NCBI RefSeq assembly: GCF_022213065.1
Contig: NZ_JAKLJA010000013.1
Location: 120,019 to 184,018, forward strand
Source: Paraburkholderia tagetis
GTDB taxonomy: Bacteria > Pseudomonadota > Gammaproteobacteria > Burkholderiales > Burkholderiaceae
Direction of reading: 5' to 3'
DNA length: 64,000 nucleotides
Both the position numbers and the translations under genes were made by a program. Position 1 is the first letter of the stretch. Each line of letters opens with the position of its first letter. The notes beneath the pieces are model-generated. The model saw only the letters and a program-made list of their open reading frames with translations. It was not told the origin of the DNA and made no database searches. Shown in pieces: positions 50,288 through 59,236 of the stretch.

Positions 50288-51361
50288 ATGGGCGAGGCGC
50301 ATTCTCATTCTTGGCCCGGGCAGGGTTTTTTGGGCGCATTCCTGAAGACCCCGGAGAAAGAACAGGCGGTATTGCGCGTATCGCTCGGCGGCGTGGTTCT
50401 GCTCGCTTATCTGGTTGCCGCCTCGGTTTATCGCACCCGGAGTATCTACGAGACAACGGCACTGGTCGCGCTTTACGTGGCCTTCGGCGGGCTCACCTAC
50501 GTTGCCGCAACGGTAGCGCCGGAACGCTCGCGCCTGCGACTGCCCCTCACCACGATCTCCGACCAGGCCTTATTGATCGCGCTGCTCGCGGTTGGCGGCC
50601 AGGTGGCGCTCCCGCTGCTCTGGGTCGTCTTCTGGTTCCTGGTGGGCGCGGGGTGCCGGTACGGCCAACGCATGCTGGCGCTTTCGTGCGCGGTCGCGCT
50701 GAGCGGTCTCGCGGGCCTGATGCTCTGGCACCCATGGTGGCACGCGAATCTTCTGGCCGGCCTCGGCGTGGCGCTCAGCCTCGCGGCGACCTCGATCTAT
50801 CTGGCGGTGCTGGTGCGCCGGCTCGAAAAGCAGGCCGCAACCGACCCGCTCACGGGGCTGAGCAATCGTGTCCGGCTCGAACATGCCATCGCGCGCACCC
50901 TGGCCATTCGCGGCCCCGAAGCGAATCAAGCCGCGTTGCTGCTCGTCGATCTCGATGGCTTCAAGGAAGTCAACGACGCGCACGGGCATGCGGTGGGCGA
51001 CGAACTGCTGCGCAGCTTTGCAGCGGCGCTGGCGAGCGGCATGCGTCGCGGCGACACGCTCGCCCGCCTCGGTGGCGATGAATTCGTGTTGCTGGCGCAT
51101 CAGATTCACGACAGGGCAGGCGCGCTGACCATCGCCACGCAAATTCACGCGATCCTGAGCACCTTGTGCACCGTGGCCGGACATCCGGTGATCGTTTCGG
51201 GCAGCATTGGCGTCTGCATGCTGGCGCAAGAGAGCGGCGCGGCGCCGCTCGACGCCCGCACGTTGATGCGCGCCGCCGATAGCGCCATGTATCGCGCGAA
51301 GTCGCGCGGAAACGGGCAGACGGTGTTCGCCGAAGCGCACGAGATGCGCCCGGGCGCATGA
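50288..51361 (+). CDS. Membrane-bound diguanylate cyclase (GGDEF)
   Basis: A 357-residue protein with about five or six hydrophobic helices (about 30-180) and a carboxyl GGDEF domain (about 190-345). The active site is RLGGDEFVLL, and RRGD five residues before it is an R-x-x-D inhibitory site, so the enzyme should make cyclic di-GMP with product feedback. TDPLTGLSNRVRLE starts the domain. The membrane part is a MASE-like sensor of unknown ligand. The tandem repeat upstream could influence its expression. Confidence 0.9.
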   Translation: MGEAHSHSWPGQGFLGAFLKTPEKEQAVLRVSLGGVVLLAYLVAASVYRTRSIYETTALVALYVAFGGLTYVAATVAPERSRLRLPLTTISDQALLIALLAVGGQVALPLLWVVFWFLVGAGCRYGQRMLALSCAVALSGLAGLMLWHPWWHANLLAGLGVALSLAATSIYLAVLVRRLEKQAATDPLTGLSNRVRLEHAIARTLAIRGPEANQAALLLVDLDGFKEVNDAHGHAVGDELLRSFAAALASGMRRGDTLARLGGDEFVLLAHQIHDRAGALTIATQIHAILSTLCTVAGHPVIVSGSIGVCMLAQESGAAPLDARTLMRAADSAMYRAKSRGNGQTVFAEAHEMRPGA

Positions 51362-51439
51362 ACGCGTGACGCCGTCACACTCCGGTTAGCCCGAACGTTG
51401 TGCTGCGCATGGCACGAACGATCCCCCCTCGCACGCCGC

Positions 51440-52129
51440 TCAAGCAGCCGGTTCATCGTCGCCATGACGGGCGGCATCGCGCTTCGGCCGGCGCACCGCG
51501 CGGATTTTTCCGCTGTCGCCGCCGCCGCAGAAAAACTGCCCGGCGCCATCCGACTCCAGTCCCGAGATGCCCGTCCCCGGCGGCATCTCGAGCCGCTCGA
51601 GCACCTTGCCCGTGTTCGGATCGATACGTCGCAAGTCGCTTTCGTCGCCTTCCCAGGTGGCGTGCCATAGCTCGCCGTCCACCCACGTCACGCCCGTGAC
51701 GAAGCGGCTCGATTCGATGGTCCGCAGAATCTCGCCGGTTTCCGGATCGACCTGGTGAATCTTGCGCTCGCGATACTCGCCCACCCAGAGCGTGCCGTCG
51801 GCCCATGCGAGCCCCGAATCGCCGCCCTTGCCCGGTGCCGGCAGCGTCGCGAGCACGCGGCCCGTCTGCGGGTCGATCTTCTGGATCCGCGCCTCGGCAA
51901 TCTGGAACAGGTGCTGGCCGTCGAAGGCCGTGCCCGCATGCGCGGCCACGTCGAGCGAGCGCAGCGTCTCGCCGCTCTGCGGATCGAGCGCCGCCAGCCG
52001 GTCGCCGGTCGCGTACCAGAGCTGGCTGCCGTCGTAGGTGACGCCGTTCACCCTCTCGACACCCGGGAAAGGGCCGTATTCGCGAATGATGCTGGCCTGG
52101 CTGGCGATATTGGCGGTGTCGCGCTTCAT
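51440..52129 (-). CDS. Beta-propeller (YncE/glutamine-cyclotransferase-like) protein
   Basis: A 229-residue protein with four to five repeats of the type W-x-G-D-x-L-x-x-L-D-P-x-S/T-G-E (for example LAALDPQSGETLRSL, IQKIDPQTGRVLATL, IHQVDPETGEILRTI, LRRIDPNTGKVLERL). This pattern resembles propeller blades of the glutaminyl-peptide cyclotransferase/YncE kind. No signal peptide is present. AGGAGG precedes the ATG. It lies 31 bases downstream of the regulator gene and is probably co-transcribed. The ligand or reaction is unknown. Confidence 0.8.
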   Translation of the reverse strand: MKRDTANIASQASIIREYGPFPGVERVNGVTYDGSQLWYATGDRLAALDPQSGETLRSLDVAAHAGTAFDGQHLFQIAEARIQKIDPQTGRVLATLPAPGKGGDSGLAWADGTLWVGEYRERKIHQVDPETGEILRTIESSRFVTGVTWVDGELWHATWEGDESDLRRIDPNTGKVLERLEMPPGTGISGLESDGAGQFFCGGGDSGKIRAVRRPKRDAARHGDDEPAA

Positions 52130-52160
52130 CGTGTCCTCCTCTCGTGCGTCCGATTCCATG

Positions 52161-53387
52161 CTAGTCGCCCGGCAGCGGCGCAGGGAGTAACAAGCTGGTC
52201 GCGAATCCGGGCGCGGGCGGCATGGTCCAGCGGCGCGCGCGCCCCTGTCCGAACGCCTGCACCTTCTGCCCCGCCGCCAGCGCGTCGAGCGCGCGCTGCA
52301 CGGTGCGCTGGCTCGCGCCCAGTGCGAGCGCGAGCGCCGAGCTCGACCACGACTCGCCGTCCGCGAGCAAGGCGAGCACCGCCGCGTGCTGCTCTTCCAC
52401 GGGCCGCGCGAGCACGGCCACCTCGCGCGCGTTGCATGGCGCGAGCGCGAAACCCCGCTGCGTCGCGTCGATATCCGCGATACCGCGCAGCAAGCTGCGC
52501 AGCCGCCCGATCTCGACGCGCAAGCGCGCACGGTGCGTTTCGTCTGCGTGTTTCATGCGAAAGGCGCGCGCGATGAGCGCATCGCGCGGCACATCGCCGG
52601 GCCACGCTTCGGCCAGCGCGCGAGCCAGCACGAACAGCACGGGCCGCCGCGCGAGCGGCACCACGACCGCTTCTTCGCGCACGACGTAGCGGCACGCGTC
52701 GACCACCAGCGCCTGCGAAGCCAGCAAGGCTTCCACTTCTTCGAGCAGCATGGCGCGCGTCTCGCCCCGCGCGACGAGGCGCGCGGCAGGCGCTTCGAGC
52801 AGTTGCGCCGCGCGCTCCACTTCGGCGTAAAGCGGCGCGATGCCAGCAAGACGCGCAGCATGCGCGGCAGCGGCCAATGCTTCGCGGGCCGCTTGTGTCT
52901 GAATGCGCCGCATGGCGATGCCTGCCTCGATCAGCGCATGCGCCGCGCGCAATGCGGGCGGCAACGGTGCGGGATCGATATCGGCGAGCAGGCCTTCAGC
53001 GTCGGCGAGGCGGCCGATCAGCAGCAAACGGCGAATCTCCAGGTAGCGCGCATGCGCGGCGTTCAGGCGGTCGCCATGCGCTTCGAGCGTGCGGCGCGCC
53101 GTATCGAGCGTGGCCACAGGCCAGCCGAGATCGCGCGAGGCGAGCGCAATTTCCGCTTGCGCAACGAGGCAGCGCGCGCGAGCCACCGCTTCCTTCGCGC
53201 CGAATGCGCGCGACGCGCGACGCAGCAGCGCCTTCGCGCGTTCGAGGTCGCCAAGCTGCGCCATGGCGATGCCGCGCAGCGCGAGCGCGGGCGGGTCGTC
53301 GCGCAACGCGACGCGATTCAGCGCGCCGAGCGGGTCACCGGCCGCGAGCGCGCGCGCCGCAGCCGTGATCAGCGAGTCCATGCTCAT
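52161..53387 (-). CDS. TPR-containing transcriptional regulator with winged helix
   Basis: A 408-residue Ala/Arg-rich protein. The amino two-thirds consist of helical repeats of TPR character (ALRGIAMAQLGDLERAKALL and similar). The carboxyl third has a winged-helix-like region (RLRVEIGRLRSLLRGIADID) and a second helix-turn-helix (SSSALALALGASQRTVQRAL). I infer a regulator of its neighbours: the propeller gene downstream and DUF899 divergently upstream. The effector is unknown. Confidence 0.7.
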   Translation of the reverse strand: MSMDSLITAAARALAAGDPLGALNRVALRDDPPALALRGIAMAQLGDLERAKALLRRASRAFGAKEAVARARCLVAQAEIALASRDLGWPVATLDTARRTLEAHGDRLNAAHARYLEIRRLLLIGRLADAEGLLADIDPAPLPPALRAAHALIEAGIAMRRIQTQAAREALAAAAHAARLAGIAPLYAEVERAAQLLEAPAARLVARGETRAMLLEEVEALLASQALVVDACRYVVREEAVVVPLARRPVLFVLARALAEAWPGDVPRDALIARAFRMKHADETHRARLRVEIGRLRSLLRGIADIDATQRGFALAPCNAREVAVLARPVEEQHAAVLALLADGESWSSSALALALGASQRTVQRALDALAAGQKVQAFGQGRARRWTMPPAPGFATSLLLPAPLPGD

Positions 53388-53516
53388 TGGAATCCCGACA
53401 CACTTGTCACTCCCTCCCGTGCGAAGCCCCGGCCTAATCTACCACGGCATTCAGGCGGTTTTTGAAGCACTGTCCACTGAGGTCCGCTCAGGCCGACATT
53501 GACACAGGAGGCAACC

Positions 53517-54281
53517 ATGGCAACGCATACGACTGGAACGCGCGAGCAATGGCTCGCGGCAAGGCTCGATCTGCTCGCAGCCGAAAAGGAACTCACCCGG
53601 CGCAGCGACGCGCTGGCGCGGCAGCGCCAGGCCCTGCCTTGGGTGCGCGTCGACAAGACTTATTCGTTCGAGACCGAACAGGGGCAAGCGACGCTGCCGG
53701 ACCTCTTCGCCGGACGCTCGCAACTGCTCGTCTATCACTTCATGTTCGGCCCCGACTACGCGGCGGGCTGCCCGTCGTGCTCGGCGCTCGCCGACGGATT
53801 TGCCGCCAGCGTCGCGCATCTCGCGAATCATGACGTGACGCTCATGGCGGTCTCGCGCGCGCCGCTCGCGAAGCTGCTGGCTTACCGGCAACGCATGGGA
53901 TGGACGTTTGCGTGGGCTTCGTCGCGCGGCAACGATTTCAACTTCGACTTCAACGTCTCGTTCACGGTCGAGCAGCAGCGCGAAGGCAACGTCGAATACA
54001 ACTACATGCGCGGCAGCCACGCGATGGACATGGAGCCACCGCCGGAACCCGTCGCGCAGTTCGCCGCAAGCTGCGGCACCGACGCCGCCACCTATGCGCG
54101 CGACCGTCCCGGCATGAGCGCGTTCGTGCTCGAAGACGGCGTGGTCTATCACACCTACTCGACCTACGCGCGCGGGCTCGACGGCCTGTGGAGCATGTAC
54201 CAGTGGCTCGACCGTGCGCCCAGAGGACGCAACGAAACGGGCATCTGGTGGAAGCGGCACGACGAGTACGCCCACCGCTGA
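53517..54281 (+). CDS. DUF899 thioredoxin-like protein
   Basis: A 254-residue protein of the DUF899 family: WLAARLDLLAAEKELTRRSD, LLVYHFMFGPDYAAGCPSCS (with a C-P-S-C pair), and VYHTYSTYARGLDGLWSMYQ are hallmarks. Its fold is predicted to be thioredoxin-like and the protein cytoplasmic; no reaction is established. The start at 53517 is decided by AGGAGG six bases upstream. It precedes a DUF2182 membrane protein by 26 bases, a frequent pairing. Confidence 0.88.
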   Translation: MATHTTGTREQWLAARLDLLAAEKELTRRSDALARQRQALPWVRVDKTYSFETEQGQATLPDLFAGRSQLLVYHFMFGPDYAAGCPSCSALADGFAASVAHLANHDVTLMAVSRAPLAKLLAYRQRMGWTFAWASSRGNDFNFDFNVSFTVEQQREGNVEYNYMRGSHAMDMEPPPEPVAQFAASCGTDAATYARDRPGMSAFVLEDGVVYHTYSTYARGLDGLWSMYQWLDRAPRGRNETGIWWKRHDEYAHR

Positions 54282-54307
54282 GATCGCCGGGATTGCCGAG
54301 GCAAGCC

Positions 54308-55132
54308 ATGAACATCGTCGACATGACGCGCGTGCCCGGGGCATCCCGGCGCGGCGCGTCGAACGGATTCCTGATTGGCGCGGCGGCGCTGCTCTTCGCG
54401 GCGAGCGCGGCCGCGACGGTGCGGCGCTATGCGTACATGGCGGCGATGAGCGGAACGCCGATGGCGGGACGCTGGATGCTATCGGCAATATGGACGCCGA
54501 TGTGCGGGCAGACGTGGTTGCATGCCGCCGCCGCGTTTGCCTGCATGTGGGCGATCATGATGCCCGCGATGATGCTTCCCGTGCTCGTGCCGATGTTGCT
54601 GCGCGAGCGCGCGGCGTGGATCGATTTTCCGCCCCTTCGATCTGGATTGCTAACTATCCTGGCTGGCACGGGATACTTTCTGTTCTGGATGCTGGCCGGA
54701 TTCGCGGCATTTCCACTGGGCGCCGCGTTGGCCGCGATCGCCATGCGGGTGCCGGCGCTCGCTCACGCGGCGCCAGCCGCCGCGGGCGCCGTCGTTGTGC
54801 TCGCGAGCCTGCTTCAGTTCACGTCATGGAAATCGAAGCGGCTCGCCTGCTGCCGGGAAATGCATCGATGCACGCGGCGCACGCCCAATGGTGCGCGTGC
54901 GGCACTGGGCCGTGGGATGCGCCTCGGGTTGCATTGCGGATTGTGCTGCGGCAACTGGATGGCCGTACTGCTCGTGGTGGGCGTGATGGATTGGCGGGCG
55001 ATGGCCATCGTCACGACGGTCATCGTCGCGGAGCGCGTAGCGCCATGTCACAGGCAGGTTGTGCGGATCATCGCGCTGGCCGGCGTTGCTGCCGGGGTGT
55101 CGATGATGGTATGGACCGCATTGGCGCCATAA
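54308..55132 (+). CDS. DUF2182 predicted metal-binding membrane protein
   Basis: A 274-residue membrane protein of about seven helices. The DUF2182 marks are visible: CMWAIMMPAMMLPVLVPML (Met-rich helix), LQFTSWKSKRLACCR with paired Cys, and LGLHCGLCCGNWMAVLL with His and Cys. These residues suggest metal (copper-like) binding, which is the family's annotation and not a proven activity. It is co-transcribed with DUF899. Confidence 0.87.
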   Translation: MNIVDMTRVPGASRRGASNGFLIGAAALLFAASAAATVRRYAYMAAMSGTPMAGRWMLSAIWTPMCGQTWLHAAAAFACMWAIMMPAMMLPVLVPMLLRERAAWIDFPPLRSGLLTILAGTGYFLFWMLAGFAAFPLGAALAAIAMRVPALAHAAPAAAGAVVVLASLLQFTSWKSKRLACCREMHRCTRRTPNGARAALGRGMRLGLHCGLCCGNWMAVLLVVGVMDWRAMAIVTTVIVAERVAPCHRQVVRIIALAGVAAGVSMMVWTALAP

Positions 55133-55328
55133 CGGCATGACCGCCGCTGTCATGCGACAGGGCCGCGAAGCGCCGCTCGCCCACGGCGGCGCCCCAGGCA
55201 ACCACCCAGCGCGTCGCCATGGTCCGCTCGGCAGCGGCATCGGCTTGAATGAGGCGCTTCATCGCGAGGCTAAGGCGATGCATGGCGTAACGTTTTCGGC
55301 GCGTCTCGGTCTCAGTGCGCATAATCAT
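55068..55328 (-). CDS. Possible small basic hypothetical protein
   Basis: An 86-residue frame with AAAAGG eight bases before its ATG. It overlaps the last 65 bases of the DUF2182 gene on the opposite strand, which weakens the case. The helical MHRLSLAMKRLIQADAAAE portion looks protein-like. The rest of 55133-55479 shows a 12-bp repeat (GATAAGACTGCG, 55436-55466) and no other gene. Confidence 0.3.
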   Translation of the reverse strand: MIMRTETETRRKRYAMHRLSLAMKRLIQADAAAERTMATRWVVAWGAAVGERRFAALSHDSGGHAVMAPMRSIPSSTPRQQRRPAR

Positions 55329-55479
55329 CGTCAGACCTTTTCCGGTTGCGTGACTGGCGAAGCAGAAGGCCGAGTAGAACAGAAAGTTTATTCAGCAGGG
55401 GCCGAAAATGTGGCACGGCGCAGCGGCGCGGAATCGATAAGACTGCGGATAAGACTGCGGATAAGACCGCGCCCCTTTT

Positions 55480-55704
55480 TTACGAAGCGAAAACGGCGAG
55501 CGCGCCCTCGCGAAGATCGCCGAGGGCGCGATCTCCGTCACGCTGGGCGTCGGTTTCGTGCATGAATGCGGTCTCGCTATATGCAATGACCTTGAAACCG
55601 CTGCCAGCAGGCCTCGGAATGGTAATGCCCCAATGCCAGCCGCCTTCCTGCTCGAAGACATGCAGCCTTGGGGACGGGTGCAGCGTTGGCGTTTCGGACG
55701 TCAT
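55480..55704 (-). CDS. Small hypothetical protein
   Basis: A 74-residue protein (MTSETPTLHPSPRLHVFEQE...). WHWGITIPRPAGSGFKVIAY followed by SETAFMHETDAQRDGDRAL looks like a short soluble domain. AAGGAGG lies upstream, a little far from the ATG at 55704. I do not recognise a family, though similar short proteins occur in Burkholderiales. Confidence 0.55.
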   Translation of the reverse strand: MTSETPTLHPSPRLHVFEQEGGWHWGITIPRPAGSGFKVIAYSETAFMHETDAQRDGDRALGDLREGALAVFAS

Positions 55705-56019
55705 GTTGGCACGCCCTCCTTTTAGAAAGCATTCCATTTCATTGGCAGATTCACCCAGTTTAGGCATCATTTTGCTGCGGTGCAATACGGATTGTTACCG
55801 AGCGTTTTCGCGGCTGTGCGCCTCTTGATCCGGATATTAGGGTTTCAAGGGAAACCATCGCTACATAGCGTTGCAAACGGAAATAACAATTACAAAAACG
55901 TGAAGCTCAAAACGTGAAGCGGCAAGCCGCTCTGCCGAAGCCCCCGGCGCGGCGATACGCAAGCGCAAGCCGAGCGGGTATCATCGAATCCCGTTAAAAA
56001 ACCCTGCCGGACCTTGCTT

Positions 56020-56739
56020 ATGAACACTCCTGCCGATGCTTCGTCGCCGCGCGCGCTGCGTGCGCTCACGCCGCTGGAAGCACGCATCGTTGGCGTGCTG
56101 ATCGAGAAGCAGCACACCGTGCCGGACACCTATCCGCTCTCGCTGAACGCGCTCACCTCGGGATGCAACCAGAAGACCGCGCGCACGCCGGTCATGAACG
56201 TGAGCGAGGCCGAGGCGCTGAGCGCCATCGAAGACCTCAAGCTGCTGAGTCTCGTATTCGAAGGCAGCAGCAGCCGCGTGCCGCGTTTCGAGCACAACCT
56301 GAACCGCGTGCTCGGCGTGCCGACGCAAGCCGTTGCGCTGCTCACGGTGCTCATGCTGCGCGGCGCGCAAACCGCCGCCGAATTGCGCCTGAATTCCGCG
56401 CGCCTGCACGGTTTCGCCGACGTGTCCTCGGTCGAGGCCTTTCTGAGCGAACTCGCCGAACGCGAGCCGCCGCTCGTGGTGAAGCTGCCGCGCGCGCCCG
56501 GCGAGCGTGAAAGCCGCTGGATGCACCTGCTGTGCGGCGAAGTGAGCATGAGCGTACCGGCGTTCGCCGGGGCGGATGTTGGCGAGCGCGAAGCGGGCGG
56601 CGTCACGCCGGACGAATACGAAGCGCTGAAGGCCGAACAAGAGCGTCTTTCCGATGAAGTCGCAAGGCTGCGGATGCTGGTCGAGCGCATGGCGGAAGAG
56701 CTTGGCATTTCGGTCGAGAAGCTCGCCGGCGCCGAGTAA
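56020..56739 (+). CDS. yceH: YceH/UPF0502 (DUF480) family protein
   Basis: A 239-residue protein of the YceH family. It contains two winged-helix-like repeats (LTPLEARIVGVLIEKQHTVP, YPLSLNALTSGCNQKT; and ALLTVLMLRGAQTAAELRL) and a carboxyl coiled coil (about 195-225). The length fits the family. Function is not established. The ATG at 56020 is used rather than the TTG two codons earlier. It stands alone, before mmsA. Confidence 0.9.
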   Translation: MNTPADASSPRALRALTPLEARIVGVLIEKQHTVPDTYPLSLNALTSGCNQKTARTPVMNVSEAEALSAIEDLKLLSLVFEGSSSRVPRFEHNLNRVLGVPTQAVALLTVLMLRGAQTAAELRLNSARLHGFADVSSVEAFLSELAEREPPLVVKLPRAPGERESRWMHLLCGEVSMSVPAFAGADVGEREAGGVTPDEYEALKAEQERLSDEVARLRMLVERMAEELGISVEKLAGAE

Positions 56740-56961
56740 AACCGCACCGGGCGGGACAGGGGGCATCCTGTGCACCGCCCGCGAGTGCCGATACTGAATC
56801 GGCATGAGCGTCGTTATTTTCGCGTTCCTCCTCGCCATCTTTCATCGATCAACCCATCGATTGTTCACAGCTCAAAACAATCAATTCAGCGCACGCGCCT
56901 TTCCAGCGCGCCGGCGCCTCCGTACACTGGCCTCCATCAACCCACCTGGCGAGGAGACGAG

Positions 56962-58473
56962 ATGCAGGCCTATACGGATAACGCGGACGTAGTCCACTTC
57001 ATTGGCGGCAAGACCGAGCGCGGGACGGGCGACCGTAGCCAGCCGGTGTTCAATCCGGCCACCGGCGAGGCCGCGCGCCGTCTGGTGCTGGGCGAAGCCG
57101 CCGACGTCGATGCCGCCGTGGCGAGCGCGAAAGCCGCGTTCCCCGCCTGGCGCGACACCCCGCCCATTCGCCGCGCGCGCATCCTGCTGCGCTTTCTCGA
57201 GCTGATGAACCGTCACGCGGACGAACTCGCGGCCATCATCACGGCCGAGCACGGCAAAGTCTTCACCGATGCGCAGGGCGAAGTCGCTCGCGGCATCGAC
57301 GTCATCGAATTCGCCTGCGGTATTCCGCAACTGCTCAAGGGCGACTACACGGAGCAAGTCTCCACCGGCATGGACAACTGGACCGTGCGCCAGCCGCTGG
57401 GCGTGGTCGCCGGCATCACGCCGTTCAACTTCCCGTGCATGGTGCCTTGCTGGATGTTCCCGGTTGCGCTGGCAGCGGGCTGCACATTCATCCTCAAGCC
57501 GAGCGAGCGCGATCCTTCGCCGTCGCTGTTCATGGCGCGGCTCCTGAAGGAAGCCGGTCTGCCGGACGGCGTGTTCAACGTCGTGCAGGGCGACAAGGTC
57601 GCCGTCGACGCACTGCTCGCGCATCGCGACGTGAAGGCCGTGAGCTTCGTCGGCTCCACGCCGATCGCGAACTACATCTACGAAACCGGTGCGAAGCACG
57701 GCAAGCGCGTGCAGGCGCTCGGCGGCGCGAAGAACCACATGGTGGTGATGCCCGACGCGGACCTCGAAAAGACCGTGGACGCACTGATCGGCGCCGGCTA
57801 CGGTTCGGCGGGCGAGCGCTGCATGGCGATCTCGGTCGCGGTGCTGGTAGGTGACGTGGCCGACAAGGTGGTACCGCTTCTGGCCGAGCGCGCGAAGCGC
57901 CTCGTCATCAAGAACGGCATGGAACTCGATGCGGAAATGGGCCCGATCGTCACGCGCCAGGCGCTGGAGCGCATCGAAGGCTATATCGCGAGCGGCGTGG
58001 AAGAAGGCGCGACGCTCGTGGTGGACGGCCGCGGCCACAAGGTGCCGGGCCACGAGAACGGCTTCTTCACCGGCGGCACGCTGTTCGACAACGTCACGCC
58101 CGAGATGCGCATCTACAAGGAAGAAATCTTCGGTCCGGTGCTGGCCTGCGTGCGCGTGAAGGACTTCGCCGAAGCCGTGCAACTGATCAACGACCACGAA
58201 TTCGGCAACGGCGTCGCCTGCTTCACGCGCGACGGCAACGTGGCGCGCGAATTCGGTCGCCAGATCGAAGTGGGCATGGTGGGCATCAACGTGCCGATTC
58301 CGGTGCCGATGGCATGGCACGGCTTCGGCGGCTGGAAGCGCAGCCTGTTCGGCGACATGCACGCCTATGGCGAAGAAGGCGTGCGCTTCTATACGAAGCA
58401 GAAGTCGATCATGCAGCGCTGGCCCGAAAGCACCGAAAAGGGTGCGGAGTTCACGATGCCTGTCGCCAAGTAA
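56962..58473 (+). CDS. mmsA: CoA-acylating methylmalonate-semialdehyde dehydrogenase
   Basis: A 503-residue aldehyde dehydrogenase of the MmsA type. GITPFNFPCMVPCWMFPVAL, QALGGAKNHMVVMPDAD (Asn in place of the usual catalytic Glu region, as in MmsA), and the catalytic Cys in SAGERCMAISVAVLV are diagnostic. It converts methylmalonate semialdehyde to propionyl-CoA (and malonate semialdehyde to acetyl-CoA) in valine, beta-alanine or inositol breakdown. GAGGAG precedes the ATG. No mmsB adjoins; a strong hairpin follows. Confidence 0.93.
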   Translation: MQAYTDNADVVHFIGGKTERGTGDRSQPVFNPATGEAARRLVLGEAADVDAAVASAKAAFPAWRDTPPIRRARILLRFLELMNRHADELAAIITAEHGKVFTDAQGEVARGIDVIEFACGIPQLLKGDYTEQVSTGMDNWTVRQPLGVVAGITPFNFPCMVPCWMFPVALAAGCTFILKPSERDPSPSLFMARLLKEAGLPDGVFNVVQGDKVAVDALLAHRDVKAVSFVGSTPIANYIYETGAKHGKRVQALGGAKNHMVVMPDADLEKTVDALIGAGYGSAGERCMAISVAVLVGDVADKVVPLLAERAKRLVIKNGMELDAEMGPIVTRQALERIEGYIASGVEEGATLVVDGRGHKVPGHENGFFTGGTLFDNVTPEMRIYKEEIFGPVLACVRVKDFAEAVQLINDHEFGNGVACFTRDGNVAREFGRQIEVGMVGINVPIPVPMAWHGFGGWKRSLFGDMHAYGEEGVRFYTKQKSIMQRWPESTEKGAEFTMPVAK

Positions 58474-58494
58474 CGCGTAGCGCGAAGTAAAACG

Positions 58495-58533
58495 ACTGCG
58501 CCACTGCCTGGGTGAACCGGGCAGTGGCGCAGT
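58495..58533 (+). terminator. 14-bp hairpin after mmsA
   Basis: ACTGCGCCACTGCC (58495-58508) and GGCAGTGGCGCAGT (58520-58533) are perfect complements around 11 bases. The T-run is short, but the position directly behind mmsA suggests a terminator. Confidence 0.6.
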
Positions 58534-58557
58534 TGCATTCTGGAGGGCCTTCGGCGT

Positions 58558-58740
58558 CAGGGCCATCGCATGAAAGGTAAAAGCGGTTGTCACCAAAGTT
58601 GTAAGCCCAGCGCCATGACGTGTCCACTCCGGGTTTTGCCCGGAGAAAGCCCATGCAGGAACGACAGGAGTGGCGTGCCTGCAAACGAGGCGGCGCTTCG
58701 TCGGGATCGCGCTGGACGCGGTGCATCGCTTGACGCGCGA
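58558..58740 (+). repeat. Repeat copy A: decayed 5' region of a gene like that at the right edge
   Basis: From AGGGCCATCGCATGAAA through GTTTTGCCCGGAGAAAGCCCATGCAGGA this resembles 63882-63983. After the ATG the frame breaks within about 26 codons. The same sequence, including the broken frame, recurs at 61115-61230. It lies behind the immunity gene of the metallopeptidase module and looks like a recombination scar. Confidence 0.65.
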
Positions 58741-58764
58741 ATAAAAGGCCCCGCCGAAGCGAGG
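58741..58764 (-). terminator. Terminator of the metallopeptidase module
   Basis: On the minus strand CCTCGCTTCGGCGGGG folds into a short stem and is followed by CCTTTTAT. Nearly the same hairpin ends the lysozyme module at about 61337-61360. Confidence 0.65.
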
Positions 58765-58779
58765 TAAAACTGGCTACGC

Positions 58780-59235
58780 TTACTTACCATCGCAGCAATT
58801 GTCCGGACAGCCTGGACTAAGTTGAAGCGTTACGCTTCGGCTTTCATCGTCGTAGCTTCCAGGATTGCCGATTGATCCAACATGCGACTTAATTTCTATG
58901 GGTGCTTTCACAAGCCCATCGTCCAGCGCCAGTTTGGCAATTGAAACCCCCCGGGAAATCGAAAGAGTATCCGGCATATATTCATTCGGTTGGGCGTATG
59001 CACCAATACTTAGCCATTGTTGAATCGGATATTTCCCATTCATTGAATCCGCCCAATCTTTAAGTCGCTTCGCGTCTTCAGGCGACAAGGATTTTTCATT
59101 CTTTTTGAATGGCAATGAAATTTGCTCGCCCGGCATGTTTTGCGACCCCTTGCATTCTGCAAGGCTCTGTGACGAAAATATAGAAAACGTCGAAAAGGCA
59201 GCCAAAAGAATGCATGATTTCATTTTTTCTCTCAT
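58780..59235 (-). CDS. Candidate periplasmic immunity protein for the M35-type effector
   Basis: A 151-residue protein with a signal peptide (MREKMKSCILLAAFSTFSIF to SLAEC). The mature part (LSPEDAKRLKDWADSMNGKY, LSISRGVSIAKLALDDGLV) resembles an OmpA-like fold, and the end is Cys-rich (GCPDNCCDGK). It begins one base after the effector stop. A secreted partner fits a protease acting in the periplasm. The start could also be the ATG four codons later. Base composition is visibly AT-richer than the core genes. Confidence 0.65.
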   Translation of the reverse strand: MREKMKSCILLAAFSTFSIFSSQSLAECKGSQNMPGEQISLPFKKNEKSLSPEDAKRLKDWADSMNGKYPIQQWLSIGAYAQPNEYMPDTLSISRGVSIAKLALDDGLVKAPIEIKSHVGSIGNPGSYDDESRSVTLQLSPGCPDNCCDGK

Positions 59236-59236
59236 C

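Noticed and set aside
50011..50345. G-I-H or R-E-C repeat peptides from the 9-bp array
   Set aside because: A 9-bp repeat gives a three-residue repeat in every frame; no frame has a good start or domain, so it is not treated as a gene.
55430..55490. Terminator formed by GGCGCGG and CCGCGCC around the 12-bp repeats
   Set aside because: The loop would be about 36 bases with only a seven-pair stem, and no gene clearly ends there on the plus strand.
56881..58596. A 571-codon open frame antisense to mmsA
   Set aside because: A high-GC reverse-strand shadow of a clear aldehyde dehydrogenase gene; no ribosome site or domain pattern.
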